Source: Beroe ovata (Eukaryota > Ctenophora > Nuda > Beroida > Beroidae). Taken from it: 57,901 bases of DNA. The notes under the pieces are model-generated. The model did not search any database. It saw only the letters and a program-made list of their open reading frames with translations, and was not told the DNA's origin. The position numbers and the translations under genes were made by a program. The stretch covers positions 93,339 through 151,239 of the forward strand of contig CAMPET010000178.1 in assembly GCA_946803715.1 (NCBI GenBank), written 5' to 3'. This document shows positions 1-18,438 of the stretch, one piece after another; the stretch's first letter is position 1; the number at the start of each line of letters is the position of its first letter.

Positions 1-1857
1 ACACACACACACACACACACACACACTCATTCACAACACAGTATCCATTGATTGATGAAATAACATCTGGAAGCTGGATTTACACATGCGTAAAACAACC
101 ACGCGACAGTCACGTGACCAGGGCCGTATGATGAATCAGTCTATTGTCGGAGTAAGCTTCTCTCGACAACTTGATGAGTGGATTAAGTTGTTGTTGTTGT
201 TAACAACTTAACATCTAATATATTGCTATTAAAACTCTTATTTGAGACATAGTTACTAAGAACACTGCACGAGTGTGAATGGGGGTTTTAAAATATTTTC
301 TAAAAAGTAGGTGATATGATACGTTAGCTGATGTCTGAGGGGAATATACAGTCGTATATTTACAGCAATGTGGTGCTGGGATATTGGCCGCAATTTTCCC
401 TTCCCACGAGTCACACGTCAATAGGTTAGTAATAAGGTTCTCCACCTTGGATAATTATGGATTACTTCCAGAAAAATATTTCATCCAGAAATTTCAAGTT
501 AACCATCTCAAATGAGAACCGTCAGGGACTGTGAACCCTCGATTGCTGCAAGATCAGTTTCATGGTTTCCAAACTCTATAGTCTGACAAAGTATCAGCAG
601 AAGTGAATGCTATTTAGAGAGATGAGGTCTAGTTCTAAGTGTCTAGAGCGTTGGGTTACCATCATTGGTATTATAGGTACCGTTTACACAGCCAACTATA
701 TTATAATCGCCAATGTACCATTTACATGATCGGTATTTTACCGCATAATAATAAATGTCATGTAGGTAAACTTAGATCAGTCTAAAGTTTTCCAGCTGAT
801 AATTACGAATATTCGACAGAATCATACGAAAATCGGATCAAGACCATTCGAACCTCTCTCTCTCTCACTTTAATAACTGTTTTCATTCCTGAGTTTTCAT
901 CCACAATATGATTGTCGCAGCACAGTCGTCAATATGATTCATGTTAATTATATAATGATCCAATTCCACTTTACTTGATATAATATGTTATTACCCGTTG
1001 AAGTCCCCTGATAGGTATTGCATTGTGCATGCATCGACGAACCAATTCCCCCTGGTGTCTCAGTCCAAATTCAGATAACTCCAATCTCTACATACGATTT
1101 GCAGCACATCCTAATTATGATTAATCGATGATAATGCCCACGATTAGGTCATGGCAACCATGTTATTAACAGATAAGAAAGTGGCAGCCACTTGAATTAT
1201 TCATTTGACATAATCTTGTTTATACGTTGCCACCATGACACACACACAAACACATACACAAACACACACACAAACACACACACAAACAGTCACACACACA
1301 AACAGTCACACACGTAATAAGTCAAGCATAAACGTAATTATACACGTAATTAGTCACGCACACTGTCACACACACAAATACTATGCGTGTATTTGTTGTT
1401 GTTGATGATGTTGATGATTTCCTCGTTTAAGGTGGAGTTGTTGTTGTTGTTGTTGTTTTCCATGTTAGTGTGGAGTTGTTGTTGTTGACAACACTTGTTG
1501 TTGTCCATGTTAGGGTCCAGAATAGGAATTGCCTCCTCCCTAATTTCAAGGGATCGTGCATGAGAAAGTCGCGTGAGAATTTCGCGCGGCTCTCACGCGC
1601 GCGGATTTTTCATAAGTATCAGTGAAAATGTGTGCTACCAACTGCGCATCGCTNACACACACACACACACACACACACCAATACGGTGAATCCAGGGAAT
1701 TCGAATCACCCTGGTCACAATATAATATGTTGATTTGCATTTGCAACATTTACTCCCACCATAATATAGTCTGGGTGATGTGGTACACATTGTGTTTTAC
1801 GAGCGCGCTTACAATGAATTATTCAACACATTGTCCCCAAGATTTCACGTGACTAGG

Positions 1858-1893
<36 letters not shown>

Positions 1894-4700
1894 GTGTCTT
1901 GCTAGTCCAGTGTAGTCAGATAACATTGAGTGATGAGAATGCGTGATAGTGGTTGTGAGATTGCGTGATTGATAACATAACATAATAACACTCATAAGTC
2001 ATACGGAATAATAGTGTGATTGGGTCTATTTCTAGGAATATTTTCTATTTTCAGAGTGCAACCACGATTATGACGTGTCTCATAGGGCTGAACATCGAAC
2101 AATGGGTGCTATTTGTAGACTAAGATGAGCAGTCTACCATATGAACAGTGCTCCAAGAGTAACCAATGATAATAATAAACCGGTTACTCCTAGGACGACG
2201 TGAGATGCTTGCCACTCTCTCTCGCATGAAATGAGAATTATAGATAGAGGGCGTGGTGGGGTCAGGAGTATTTATTAGACATCAGACACGGCTGATTTCA
2301 TTATGCATGTAATTTACACGAATCATGCTCAGTTTGTATGCACAATCACAGTGACATACACTCACACATGACATTCGCAGCACAGACATTCATAATATTA
2401 GTCACACTAACACACCGTAACAATGAAACCCAGAAATGATGTAACTTATAATGATTTATAATGATATACATCTATAATATAAAGGAAGAAGGCACTTATA
2501 GGAAAGTGGTTCCGCTGTATATGGATAACTCGACCAAATGGAGTTGAAACGCCGGGATTTTTTGCAAGGTGGTAGATAGATAAATTCCGCTGTCGAACAT
2601 CATTTCCGATTTTTGATTTAGGTCTTAAATTTTTTGTAATCGTGGTTCAAAGTTGGAAAAGGGGTTGCGAAAAACAACTATGCGATATAGGAGGAATAAG
2701 CGTTGCTAGGCGACGGAAGAGTTGCACGTGCATATCAAGTGAAAGTGCGCGCGCGCTTCACTGCTGTTTTCATTATGTTGTTCCTTTGTTTTTAGACGTA
2801 TAAATTTTGATGCTGCACTTATTCAATTTCTCTAATTCACTCAGTATATCCAAAATTAAGTGTAGCACGCCCACTTGACGGGTGTTCTAGTACGTATATA
2901 ATATAATTGTTGAATATATATATATCATTAACTTCTACACGAGTTATACAAAAATCGCCTCAAAAATCAACATATTATACATGATCTATAATATTATAAC
3001 TAGGTCTATGATTGTCTATAGGTATAAGCTTAAAAATCGGTTGAAAAGGACTCTAACATTAGGCTCTCTTCGGATATAAACGCCTAAAAGACGGGGGATT
3101 ATGCTATTGTTAAACAATCTCGCCCTTCCAAACATGCGTGGAGCTTAGTTTTATTCTCGTCAATGATAAAAACAAGCAAAATTGGCATTCTTATTTTTCT
3201 TCACAGTCGTTGAGTAACACTTCGTGCTAACATAATCCTCCAATCTTTCCGCTAATTTTGGAGAAAACAATTTTAACGTATATTATATCCTAATCCGACA
3301 CTGAAAACGTATACTAAACGAATAAACGAGTTTTAAGTTTTTAAGGAGTACGAATGTTGTATGAAAAACGAGAAATGTTTTAGGGTCACTAATTGATCAC
3401 TAAAAATCAGCTTATAATAAGGGGTGGTGGATAGTGTTTGAGAGACATCGCCAGACACCCCCCAATCAACATATACGACTAGAGGCTAGATATATGTATA
3501 ATGAACTCCAAGTAAACGAATCATTTAAATGAAAGCCCTCTTTAGCATCGCTATAATAACACTTAACATTAATCAGCGGGAAAACGCACAATAGGGACAC
3601 TATCAGTTACTGTAGCTCCTGATAACAGTTATATCGGCTTGGTAGTGGTGGTGGTGACTGGTGGTGGTATTTACAATGTGTGGCCGAGGTGTGAAAAAAA
3701 TGTACATTTTGGTGGATATCTTGCAACCCTAAACAGTAATTTAATACACCTGGGAGTTATGACGTGACAGTCAGCATGAAACACGTGACAGTCAGTATGA
3801 TTTCTGATTGGACCATCCCATCTCTGGTTATCTGTGATTGGTTAATGCCATGGGGCTGCAAATGAACAGCATTTTGCAGTGTTTATCATGTGATTGATGT
3901 GAGACAAAGCAGCGTTCATACTACACTGCACACAACACGTCATATGTATACAGTTAACACTTATTAAAGTGAAATATTATATACCAGATACCTAATATTT
4001 AACGTATTTATACATTCTAATTATCATATTCTAAAGTATTTCACAAGTTTAAAAAGTTTTATTTCTAAGCAAGTCATGTTCTATACTTTCAAAATACACA
4101 TGAGTCAACTGTCAAGCGTGAATGATGATGTTTAGTTATTCCCGACTGTCGTTTCTATTTTTCATCGACGATTGGAATTTTCTCGATATGAATCATTATG
4201 GCGACAATGAATGAAGTGGGTTCGGACATTTCTTACGATTTTCGCGCGTGAAGAAGCGCTCGCGGGTGATATGACGTTATGTGCATTTGATGAAAGTATT
4301 CGAAATAATACATAATTTACAGGGAGACAGGTAGGAACATGGTTCATTTTACACACACAGACACGCGTGTGTACAATATTGGAGTTCATCGTGCAGCCTC
4401 TATAAAACTGTAGTCTCTGTAACACGCACACACGCACGAACGCGTGATTGGACGAATCAATACTGTCCCATGACACAACAACGCATTGTTCTGCAGCTTT
4501 CTTCTCTGCTTATTCCACTGATATAACTGAAACAGAAAATAGGTTCTACTGAAATAAAGAATGAGGTAGATGTGATGATATTGAAATGAAAAAAAAATCT
4601 TGTACCCGAATGCACTGGAAAGATGAATCATTCAATCGAAAATTCGATAGCAGGACTCACCACGAAAAAGTTTGTGAGAGTGAGTGTTCGTGTGTGTTCT
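1..4700. other. Non-coding flank rich in microsatellites
   Basis: I see no supportable gene here. The stretch holds an (AC)n run at 1-27, imperfect AC/AAAC repeats at about 1236-1380, GTT-type trinucleotide repeats at about 1395-1505, an (AC)n run at 1655-1679 directly after the N at 1654, and a (TG)n run at 1859-1889. The open frames that cross these runs are simple-repeat translations. The rest is AT-rich unique-looking DNA. Part of 4060-4700 is probably the 3' untranslated region of the Smad gene: TTTATT near 4057 would read AATAAA on the minus strand, but I cannot confirm polyadenylation there. Confidence 0.6.
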
Positions 4701-12770
<8,070 letters not shown>

Positions 12771-12774
12771 CGAN

Positions 12775-13270
12775 GAAAACAGAGCAGCAACTGCCATTTG
12801 CTGAAATAGAAGTACTATGTCATGGAATTGATAAATGAAATTCATTGAGCTTCATGTTCCCATTCATCAAAGCAAAGCAATAGAATGCATAAAAACAAAC
12901 AAATGCACATGATTATCAGACATTTAAATAAAATGGCATGCAAATAAAATCAAATTCAATATAGGTATGAACCATCCGTTCAGAAATTCCACTCCACATT
13001 AGAGAAATGAAAGATACTTTGTAGGATGTCTCCCTCCCTTAATGCCAAATACAAGATAAAATAAAAGATAAAATAAAAGATAAAATCCTGCAAGTAGACA
13101 TAGGATGTAATGGTTAAATATAATGCTACAAATGAACACTTTTGAAAGTACTTTTATTGCAAAACTGATGAATCATGAACTATGCCACGATTTGTATATT
13201 TTGAAGCACTTCACTTTGCACTTACGCTATTCTCTTTATCCCAATAATTCAATCATAAATAAAATAATTC
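12775..13270 (-). pseudogene. Second copy of Smad 5' flank with the first codons of exon 1
   Basis: Directly after the N, the sequence repeats 11934 onward, including the reverse complement of the first eight Smad codons, then the same upstream DNA at high identity. No further Smad coding sequence is attached. It is most simply an allelic contig overlapping the Smad locus, not a second gene. The alternative is a real partial tandem duplication. Confidence 0.65.
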
Positions 13271-13337
13271 TATCATAAATAAAATAGTTCTATCATAAAT
13301 GAAATAGCACTGAATTGAAAATACTCCTGTATCCAGC

Positions 13338-13429
13338 TTGTAGGATTTCACCCTACCCTTGCTGGCGGGATTTTATCCCTGGCAAGGCGGGAAAATCGCG
13401 CGCACCGACGGTAGGGTAAAATCCTACAA
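13338..13429. mobile_element. Short terminal-inverted-repeat element (family A, copy A1)
   Basis: A 92-bp element whose ends are inverted repeats: left TTGTAGGATTT, right AAATCCTACAA, each followed by a related CCCTACC/GGTAGGG block. It is flanked by an exact 9-bp direct repeat, GTATCCAGC (13329-13337 and 13430-13438), read as a target-site duplication. It has no coding capacity, so it is a MITE-like non-autonomous DNA transposon. Duplications of 8-9 bp are typical of hAT or Mutator-like families; I cannot choose between them. Confidence 0.8.
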
Positions 13430-13730
13430 GTATCCAGCATGCCACGCGACATTTTTATACATGGTCGTGGTATAGATAACGAAATTAAACATGGTGCGCG
13501 CTAAACATTGCATTCTACTTTGCAAATTTGTTAAAGAAGCCTGCATAAGCTCTTTTAATTTTATAGAAGAGAATTGCGCGCAAAATGCATAAATAGTGGA
13601 TTAGTGGATATATGATTTTTGATTATTATCAATCATGTGCCAAGCGATGATAAGCTGTAGGCGCAATGCAACTAGACTCATAATGCAAATGCGCGATGCT
13701 CACGAAAGCCAAAGCGGCGAACGCCAGCAT

Positions 13731-13986
13731 TGTAGGATTTCAGCGTACCCTTGCTCATGCTGCACTGGCATTGTAGGATTTCACCCTACCCTTGCTGGCG
13801 GGATTTTATCCCTGGCAAGGCCAAGGGGCGGATTGAATTTGAAAATCGCGCGCACCGACGGTAGGGTAAAATCCTACAACACTGGCAGTGCAGCGCAGGA
13901 TTTCATTCGATCCCTGGAAAGCTAAAGGCCACGGGCGCGGCGGAATCACAATTGCGCGGCGCCGACGATAGGGTAAAACCCAACAA
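13731..13986. mobile_element. Degenerate family A element (A3) interrupted by A2
   Basis: A TTGTAGGATTT-like left end at 13731 and a degenerate right end at about 13986 (AACCCAACAA) enclose a second, better preserved family A element at 13771-13879. With that element and one copy of its 8-bp duplication removed, the flanks join into one older element. The outer flanks share CGCCAGC. Confidence 0.6.
13771..13879. mobile_element. Family A element A2, nested in A3
   Basis: A 109-bp element with TTGTAGG...CCTACAA ends, flanked by an exact 8-bp duplication CACTGGCA (13763-13770 and 13880-13887). It is nearly identical to A1 apart from about 17 extra internal bases. It sits inside an older relative, so the family has been active at different times. 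Confidence 0.8.
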
Positions 13987-14032
13987 GCGCCAGCTAAAAC
14001 AATATTTGCGGAGCGTGCGCAATGAAATTCTC

Positions 14033-14147
14033 TTGCCGGATATTCTGTCCACTGTTTCCTGCGCGCGGCGCGCGCGCCTTCATTTCGGCCTTCGATGAAG
14101 GCGCGCGCGCCGCGCGCAAGAAACAGTGGACAGATAACATCCGGCAA
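14033..14147. mobile_element. Foldback MITE (family B, copy B1) with 8-bp target duplication
   Basis: A 115-bp element that is almost a perfect hairpin: arms of about 50 bp run from TTGCCGGAT through a CG-alternating core to an 11-base centre and back to ATCCGGCAA. It is flanked by an exact 8-bp duplication AAATTCTC (14025-14032 and 14148-14155). The same flanking sequence without the element, with one copy of AAATTCTC, is present at 53771-53778, which is a paralogous empty site. The 8-bp duplication suggests hAT-type mobilisation; no transposase is encoded here. Confidence 0.85.
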
Positions 14148-14721
14148 AAATTCTCGACAGGGTTTACCGACTACCATCGATCCACAAGATCTATCGAGTG
14201 TTGATCTGACCATGACCAGTTGCAGTTTTAATTTAGCATTCATTTGTTTAATCCTTTCCTTATGGAAGACCTGTGCAACAGTCATGGTTCTGCCAGATAT
14301 TTATGTGGTGATGCTAGGCCCAGCTAACGCGAGTCGCAAAGCTAAAGCGGCATATGAAAGTAGGGACTATCATTAAAAGGCAAATATTTACGTTGTCTTG
14401 CCAATCAAATGTGAAACAAATTATGCCTCACTGTATGATTAAATTCTTTAATCAGCAGATTAATCCTGCAGATTGATATCTTTTTCTGAAATATATCTTC
14501 ATGAAGTATATTTAATCTATATGTATGGATTACATATATGGATCTATATGTAACAGTGGATATGTAACTTATTCTATTTCGGATTTTGAAATTGATACTA
14601 TAGATCTACTTGCAAGCTACCCAAGGTACAAAAATTTTTACTATAGATTATAGATGGATCACTCAAAAATGTATCTGTAGAAATGAGAAACTGACTTGTG
14701 TTTTTTGAAATCTACTTCCTG

Positions 14722-14907
14722 ATGCCTCACCATCCTTGCCAAAGTTTTGCTTGTGCTATCCAAGTGTGCCTCTCTAGAAACAATTATAACATGGACAAGT
14801 GTGAGGAAGTTATTCAATCGCTTGTCAGTGAGTGTGTTCTAAAAGAAAGGCTTGATGGACCTTGTGAGGGATTTAAAGACCGTATTCTTCTTGAATTGAA
14901 AAAGTAA
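14722..14907 (+). CDS. CMC4: CMC4-like twin-cysteine (Cx9C family) mitochondrial protein
   Basis: A 61-aa protein. From ATG 14722 it reads MPHHPCQSFACAIQVC, matching the small CMC4 (p8MTCP1) family, which folds as a disulfide-stapled helical hairpin and is found in the mitochondrial intermembrane space. Conserved features: Cys 6, 11, 16 and 27, the VIQ segment, and a downstream Cys in GPCEGF. The frame extends eight codons upstream to 14698, but the family N-terminus (Met-Pro) fits 14722. Oddity: where the family has an adjacent Cys pair after VIQxL, this copy has Glu-Cys, so one Cx9C partner is missing. It lies 353 bp upstream of CCT1 on the same strand. The function is inferred from the family only. 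Confidence 0.82.
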   Translation: MPHHPCQSFACAIQVCLSRNNYNMDKCEEVIQSLVSECVLKERLDGPCEGFKDRILLELKK

Positions 14908-15260
14908 TATTTGATATTTCATTCCCAAAAGATGATAAAACTGAAAATGAAAGTATGAAAGTTTCAAGTCCTATGTAAGAATGATGAATGATCATAAATA
15001 TGTGAACTCATTATTCACTAAATTTGCAATAAATGTAAACCTTTGACAGTAAAATTCAAATAGCCTTCTTATATTACTGGCTCTTTTTACTTTTGAAAAG
15101 TTATGTTCCAATCAGAAAGATCTTTAAGACATCTATCTGGATATTCTTGAAATTCCTATCATCAATTCATACTGTTATTCTGTTGTTTGGATTAATAAAT
15201 ACCCTTTAAGAATGAATATTGAACAAAATTCAATCAAATTTCAATAGCTAGCAGAGAAAT

Positions 15261-17586
15261 ATGACAACCACTCAAAGCATTTCTCTATTCGGGGAGAGGG
15301 AGAAGGGTGAGAGTGTCAGGACTCAAAATATGACTGCAGCTGTTGCCATCGCCAACATTGTCAAGAGCTCTCTTGGCCCTGTAGGACTTGATAAGATGCT
15401 TGTTGATGAGGTTTGTTTGAACTCATATCACCTTGTATGGAGTTGAAAACTTGAATTCAATATCAAGAGCATAGTTATTACAAGAAATACAATGAATCAC
15501 CCCACCAGGTGGGTGATGTTACTGTCACCAATGATGGAGCGACCATTCTGAAGTTGTTGGAGGTGGAGCATCCTGCTGCAAAGGTCCTGTGTGAGCTGGC
15601 TCAACTCCAAGATGAAGAAGTTGGAGATGGTACTACTAGTGTTGTTATAATTGCTGCTGAATTGCTCAGAGCTGCAGATGAGCTTATAAGGCAGAAAATT
15701 CATCCCACAACTATCATCAATGGATACAAGTAAGTTTAAAAGATTGTGTTATAAGTGAAAACAGTGAATTAGTGCTTATTGTTGCGCTTTTGTTGCCTTA
15801 TTGTTGTGTTGCCTTATTGTTGTGTTGCCTTATGGTTGTGTTATTGTTGCCATATTGTTATGTTATTGTTGATTTATTGTTGCCATATTGTTATGTTATT
15901 GTTGCCTTATTATTGCATCGACATGAGCACAAGTTGTTAAGTTGTTTATTTGTCCATCACAATTTTCAAAATTAGTATGCTTATTTTGAGTACATGGCAA
16001 TGGTTGCGCACACCAATTTTCGAAATTGAAGGAATTTTTCAGGATTCATTTTCGCTGATTTGAAACCCGTGGAATTGTGGGAAGCATAAACTGTTAAAAC
16101 GTTAATATCCATGAGGCACTAAAATTTAAAACAAGACGTTTGAAGTCAAATTAAGGGTAGCTCCAAAAGGAAGTGAGATAGGGCCAAAACATAGATTGAT
16201 TCAAGGACAGAAAAGCTTTCAGTGGCATGTGTTCGAAATTCAGGGAACTGTTTTGTGATTTCCAGACATAATTGCCTCTACTTTTTCAGACTGGCCTGCA
16301 AAGAATCGGTCAAGTTCATCCAAGAAAACTTGTCCATACCAGCAGCAGATTTGGGAAAGAGCTGCCTTCTGAACGTGGCCAAGACATCCATGTCTAGTAA
16401 AATCATTGGTTCCGATAAGGACTTCTTTGCTAACATTGTTGTTCAGAGCTGCGAACTGCTCAAGTTTACCAATACTCGCGGTGAGACAAAGTGCCCAATC
16501 AAGACCATCAATGTTCTGAAAGCTCATGGTAAATCCACCAGAGAGAGCATGTTCATCAAGGGTTATGCACTCAACTGTACCATTGCCTCGCAGCTGATGC
16601 CCAAGTCCATGAAGAATGCTAAGATCGCCTGCATTGACTTCAGTCTCCAGAAGTCCAAGATGAAGTTAGGTGTGCAGGTTGTCGTTGACGATCCAGAGAA
16701 ACTGGATGCCATCAGACAGCGTGAAGCTGACATCACCAAAGAGAAGATTCAAATGATTCTTGGTTCCGGAGCGAATGTCATTCTTACAACGGGAGGAATT
16801 GACGATATGTGTTTGAAGTACTTTGTGGACGCTGGAGCAATTGCTGTGAGGAGATGCAAGAAGGAAGACCTGAAGAGGATTGCTAGAGCGACTGGGGCTG
16901 CCCTTGTTGCGTCCCTCTCCAATCTTGAGGGAGAGGAATCATTCGAGCCAGCATTCCTAGGATTTGCGGAGGAAGTCGCCCAAGAGAGAATCTGTGATGA
17001 TGAGCTAGTTATCATCAGGGGAACCAAAGCCAAGCCTGCCGCATCTATCATCCTCAGGGGTGCCAATGATATCTACGTGGACGAAATGGACAGGTCTGTC
17101 CATGACTCCCTCTGTGCTGTCAAGAGAGTAATCGAGTCTAAGTCTGTGGTGCCTGGAGGTGGCTGCGTTGAGGCGGCTCTATCCATCTATCTGGAGAACT
17201 TCGCCACTTCTCTTGGATCCAGGGAGCAGCTTGCCATTGCCGAGTTTGCACAGGCTATGCTTGTCATCCCCAAGACCCTAGTCGTTAACGCTGCTAAGGA
17301 TTCCACTGAGCTGGTGGCTAAACTCAGGGCATTCCACAACGCTTCCCAAACTATTGAGGCTAAGCGACAGTTCAAGTGGATCGGTCTTGATTTGGAGAAC
17401 GGGAAGTGTAGGGATAACAAAGAGGCTGGAGTGTTGGAGCCCGAGATGAGCAAGATAAAGAGTTTGAAGTTTGCCACTGAGGCTGCCATCACGATCCTCA
17501 GAATTGATGACATGATCAAGATATACCAACCAAGCAAAGAAGATCCCAACTCATATGCCAATGCTGTGAAACAAGGACGTTTATAA
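15261..17586 (+). CDS. CCT1: T-complex protein 1 subunit alpha (CCT1)
   Basis: Subunit of the cytosolic TRiC/CCT chaperonin, which folds actin, tubulin and many other proteins using ATP. Three exons: 15261-15410, 15509-15729, 16290-17586 (stop TAA). Junctions are GT-AG and phase-consistent, giving 555 aa, the usual length. Exon 1 carries [14 protein letters not shown] and exon 2 carries [10 protein letters not shown] and the nucleotide-binding GDGTTS. Exon 3 holds the apical and second equatorial parts, including [17 protein letters not shown] and VPGGG. Identity to animal TCP1-alpha is evident along the whole length. The start aligns with the family N-terminus (ISLFGER). The gene is divergent from the Smad gene, with CMC4 between them. 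AATAAA at 17784-17789 is a possible poly(A) signal. Confidence 0.98.
15776..15915. repeat. Degenerate minisatellite in CCT1 intron 2
   Basis: Repeats of a TTGTTGCCTTATTGTTGTG-like unit of about 17-20 bp with variants, inside the intron between CCT1 exons 2 and 3. The 67-residue open frame that crosses it is low-complexity and not coding. Confidence 0.75.
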
Positions 17587-18438
17587 ATCGTTTCCCCTGC
17601 TCTCTCGTTTGTACACTTTCAAATGCTCAGGTCATGTTGTTATATATTTGTTTATTTTAATAATTTATACAAATGACGCCAAATTTTCTTTCCTGTTGAT
17701 ATTACTTCCCGTCCTTGCCACAAGTCACAATTTCTACCCGCTTGTGTGGAACGCGCAAAGATAATATTGTAAAATTCAGCAGTAATAAAGCACAGCGTCG
17801 CGCGGCGCCAATAACGGTAACATGAATTCTGGAAGCATCTTTGATTTCTTGATCTTTCGGATGGAATAAAACAAGGGATTTGATATCAACAAGCTTTGAA
17901 TTATGAATGACGGTGAGGTACCACAAAATCATTGAACACTGTCACATCACAAAAACCCAAATATAACCAAAATTCACTCTTAACTGAGACACAAATCAAG
18001 ATATGAATTCTAAATTGTTATCACAATAAATTATACACCTCTAATAACACACTGATATCAAATATTAATTAATTTCTCTCGTAAAACATCAATAAAAAGC
18101 ATAGCTCACTACATTCTGGCACCATGCTGATCTGAAAAAAGATAGGCTTCGACAAATATCTACATGCTATTTCGTGTCAAGAAGACGTCAAAAACGGTTC
18201 ATATAAAAGATGAATCCCCGTAAACTGTGAATATAAATTTCATTAAAAAGCATTTTTAATCGAATATTGAAAATCTGCTACATCACCCTCATGGACTGAC
18301 AGCTTCTGGTGTTCTCTCTACTCTTACGAGTCCTCATTTGATCTTTTTCACACTATAGCATATTATGAAGTGGGATGAAATCTTGTTAGTAAGCATAAGG
18401 ATGCCATATATTCAGGAAAGAGGGTCGTGGCCTGATGT
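17587..18438. other. Convergent intergenic region (CCT1 / M6P receptor 3' ends)
   Basis: The stop codons of the two converging genes are 852 bp apart. On the plus strand AATAAA occurs at 17784-17789 (CCT1 side). The nearest minus-strand AATAAA I see below the receptor stop is TTTATT at 17651-17656. If both are used, the two transcripts overlap at their 3' ends. No other coding signal is seen. Confidence 0.45.

Noticed and set aside
1546-1852. Overlapping frames on both strands
   Set aside because: Driven by an (AC)n run and an N; no domain or codon signal.
13635-14376. Several frames of 60-159 codons on both strands
   Set aside because: They overlap CG-rich foldback transposons, where palindromes keep frames open on both strands.
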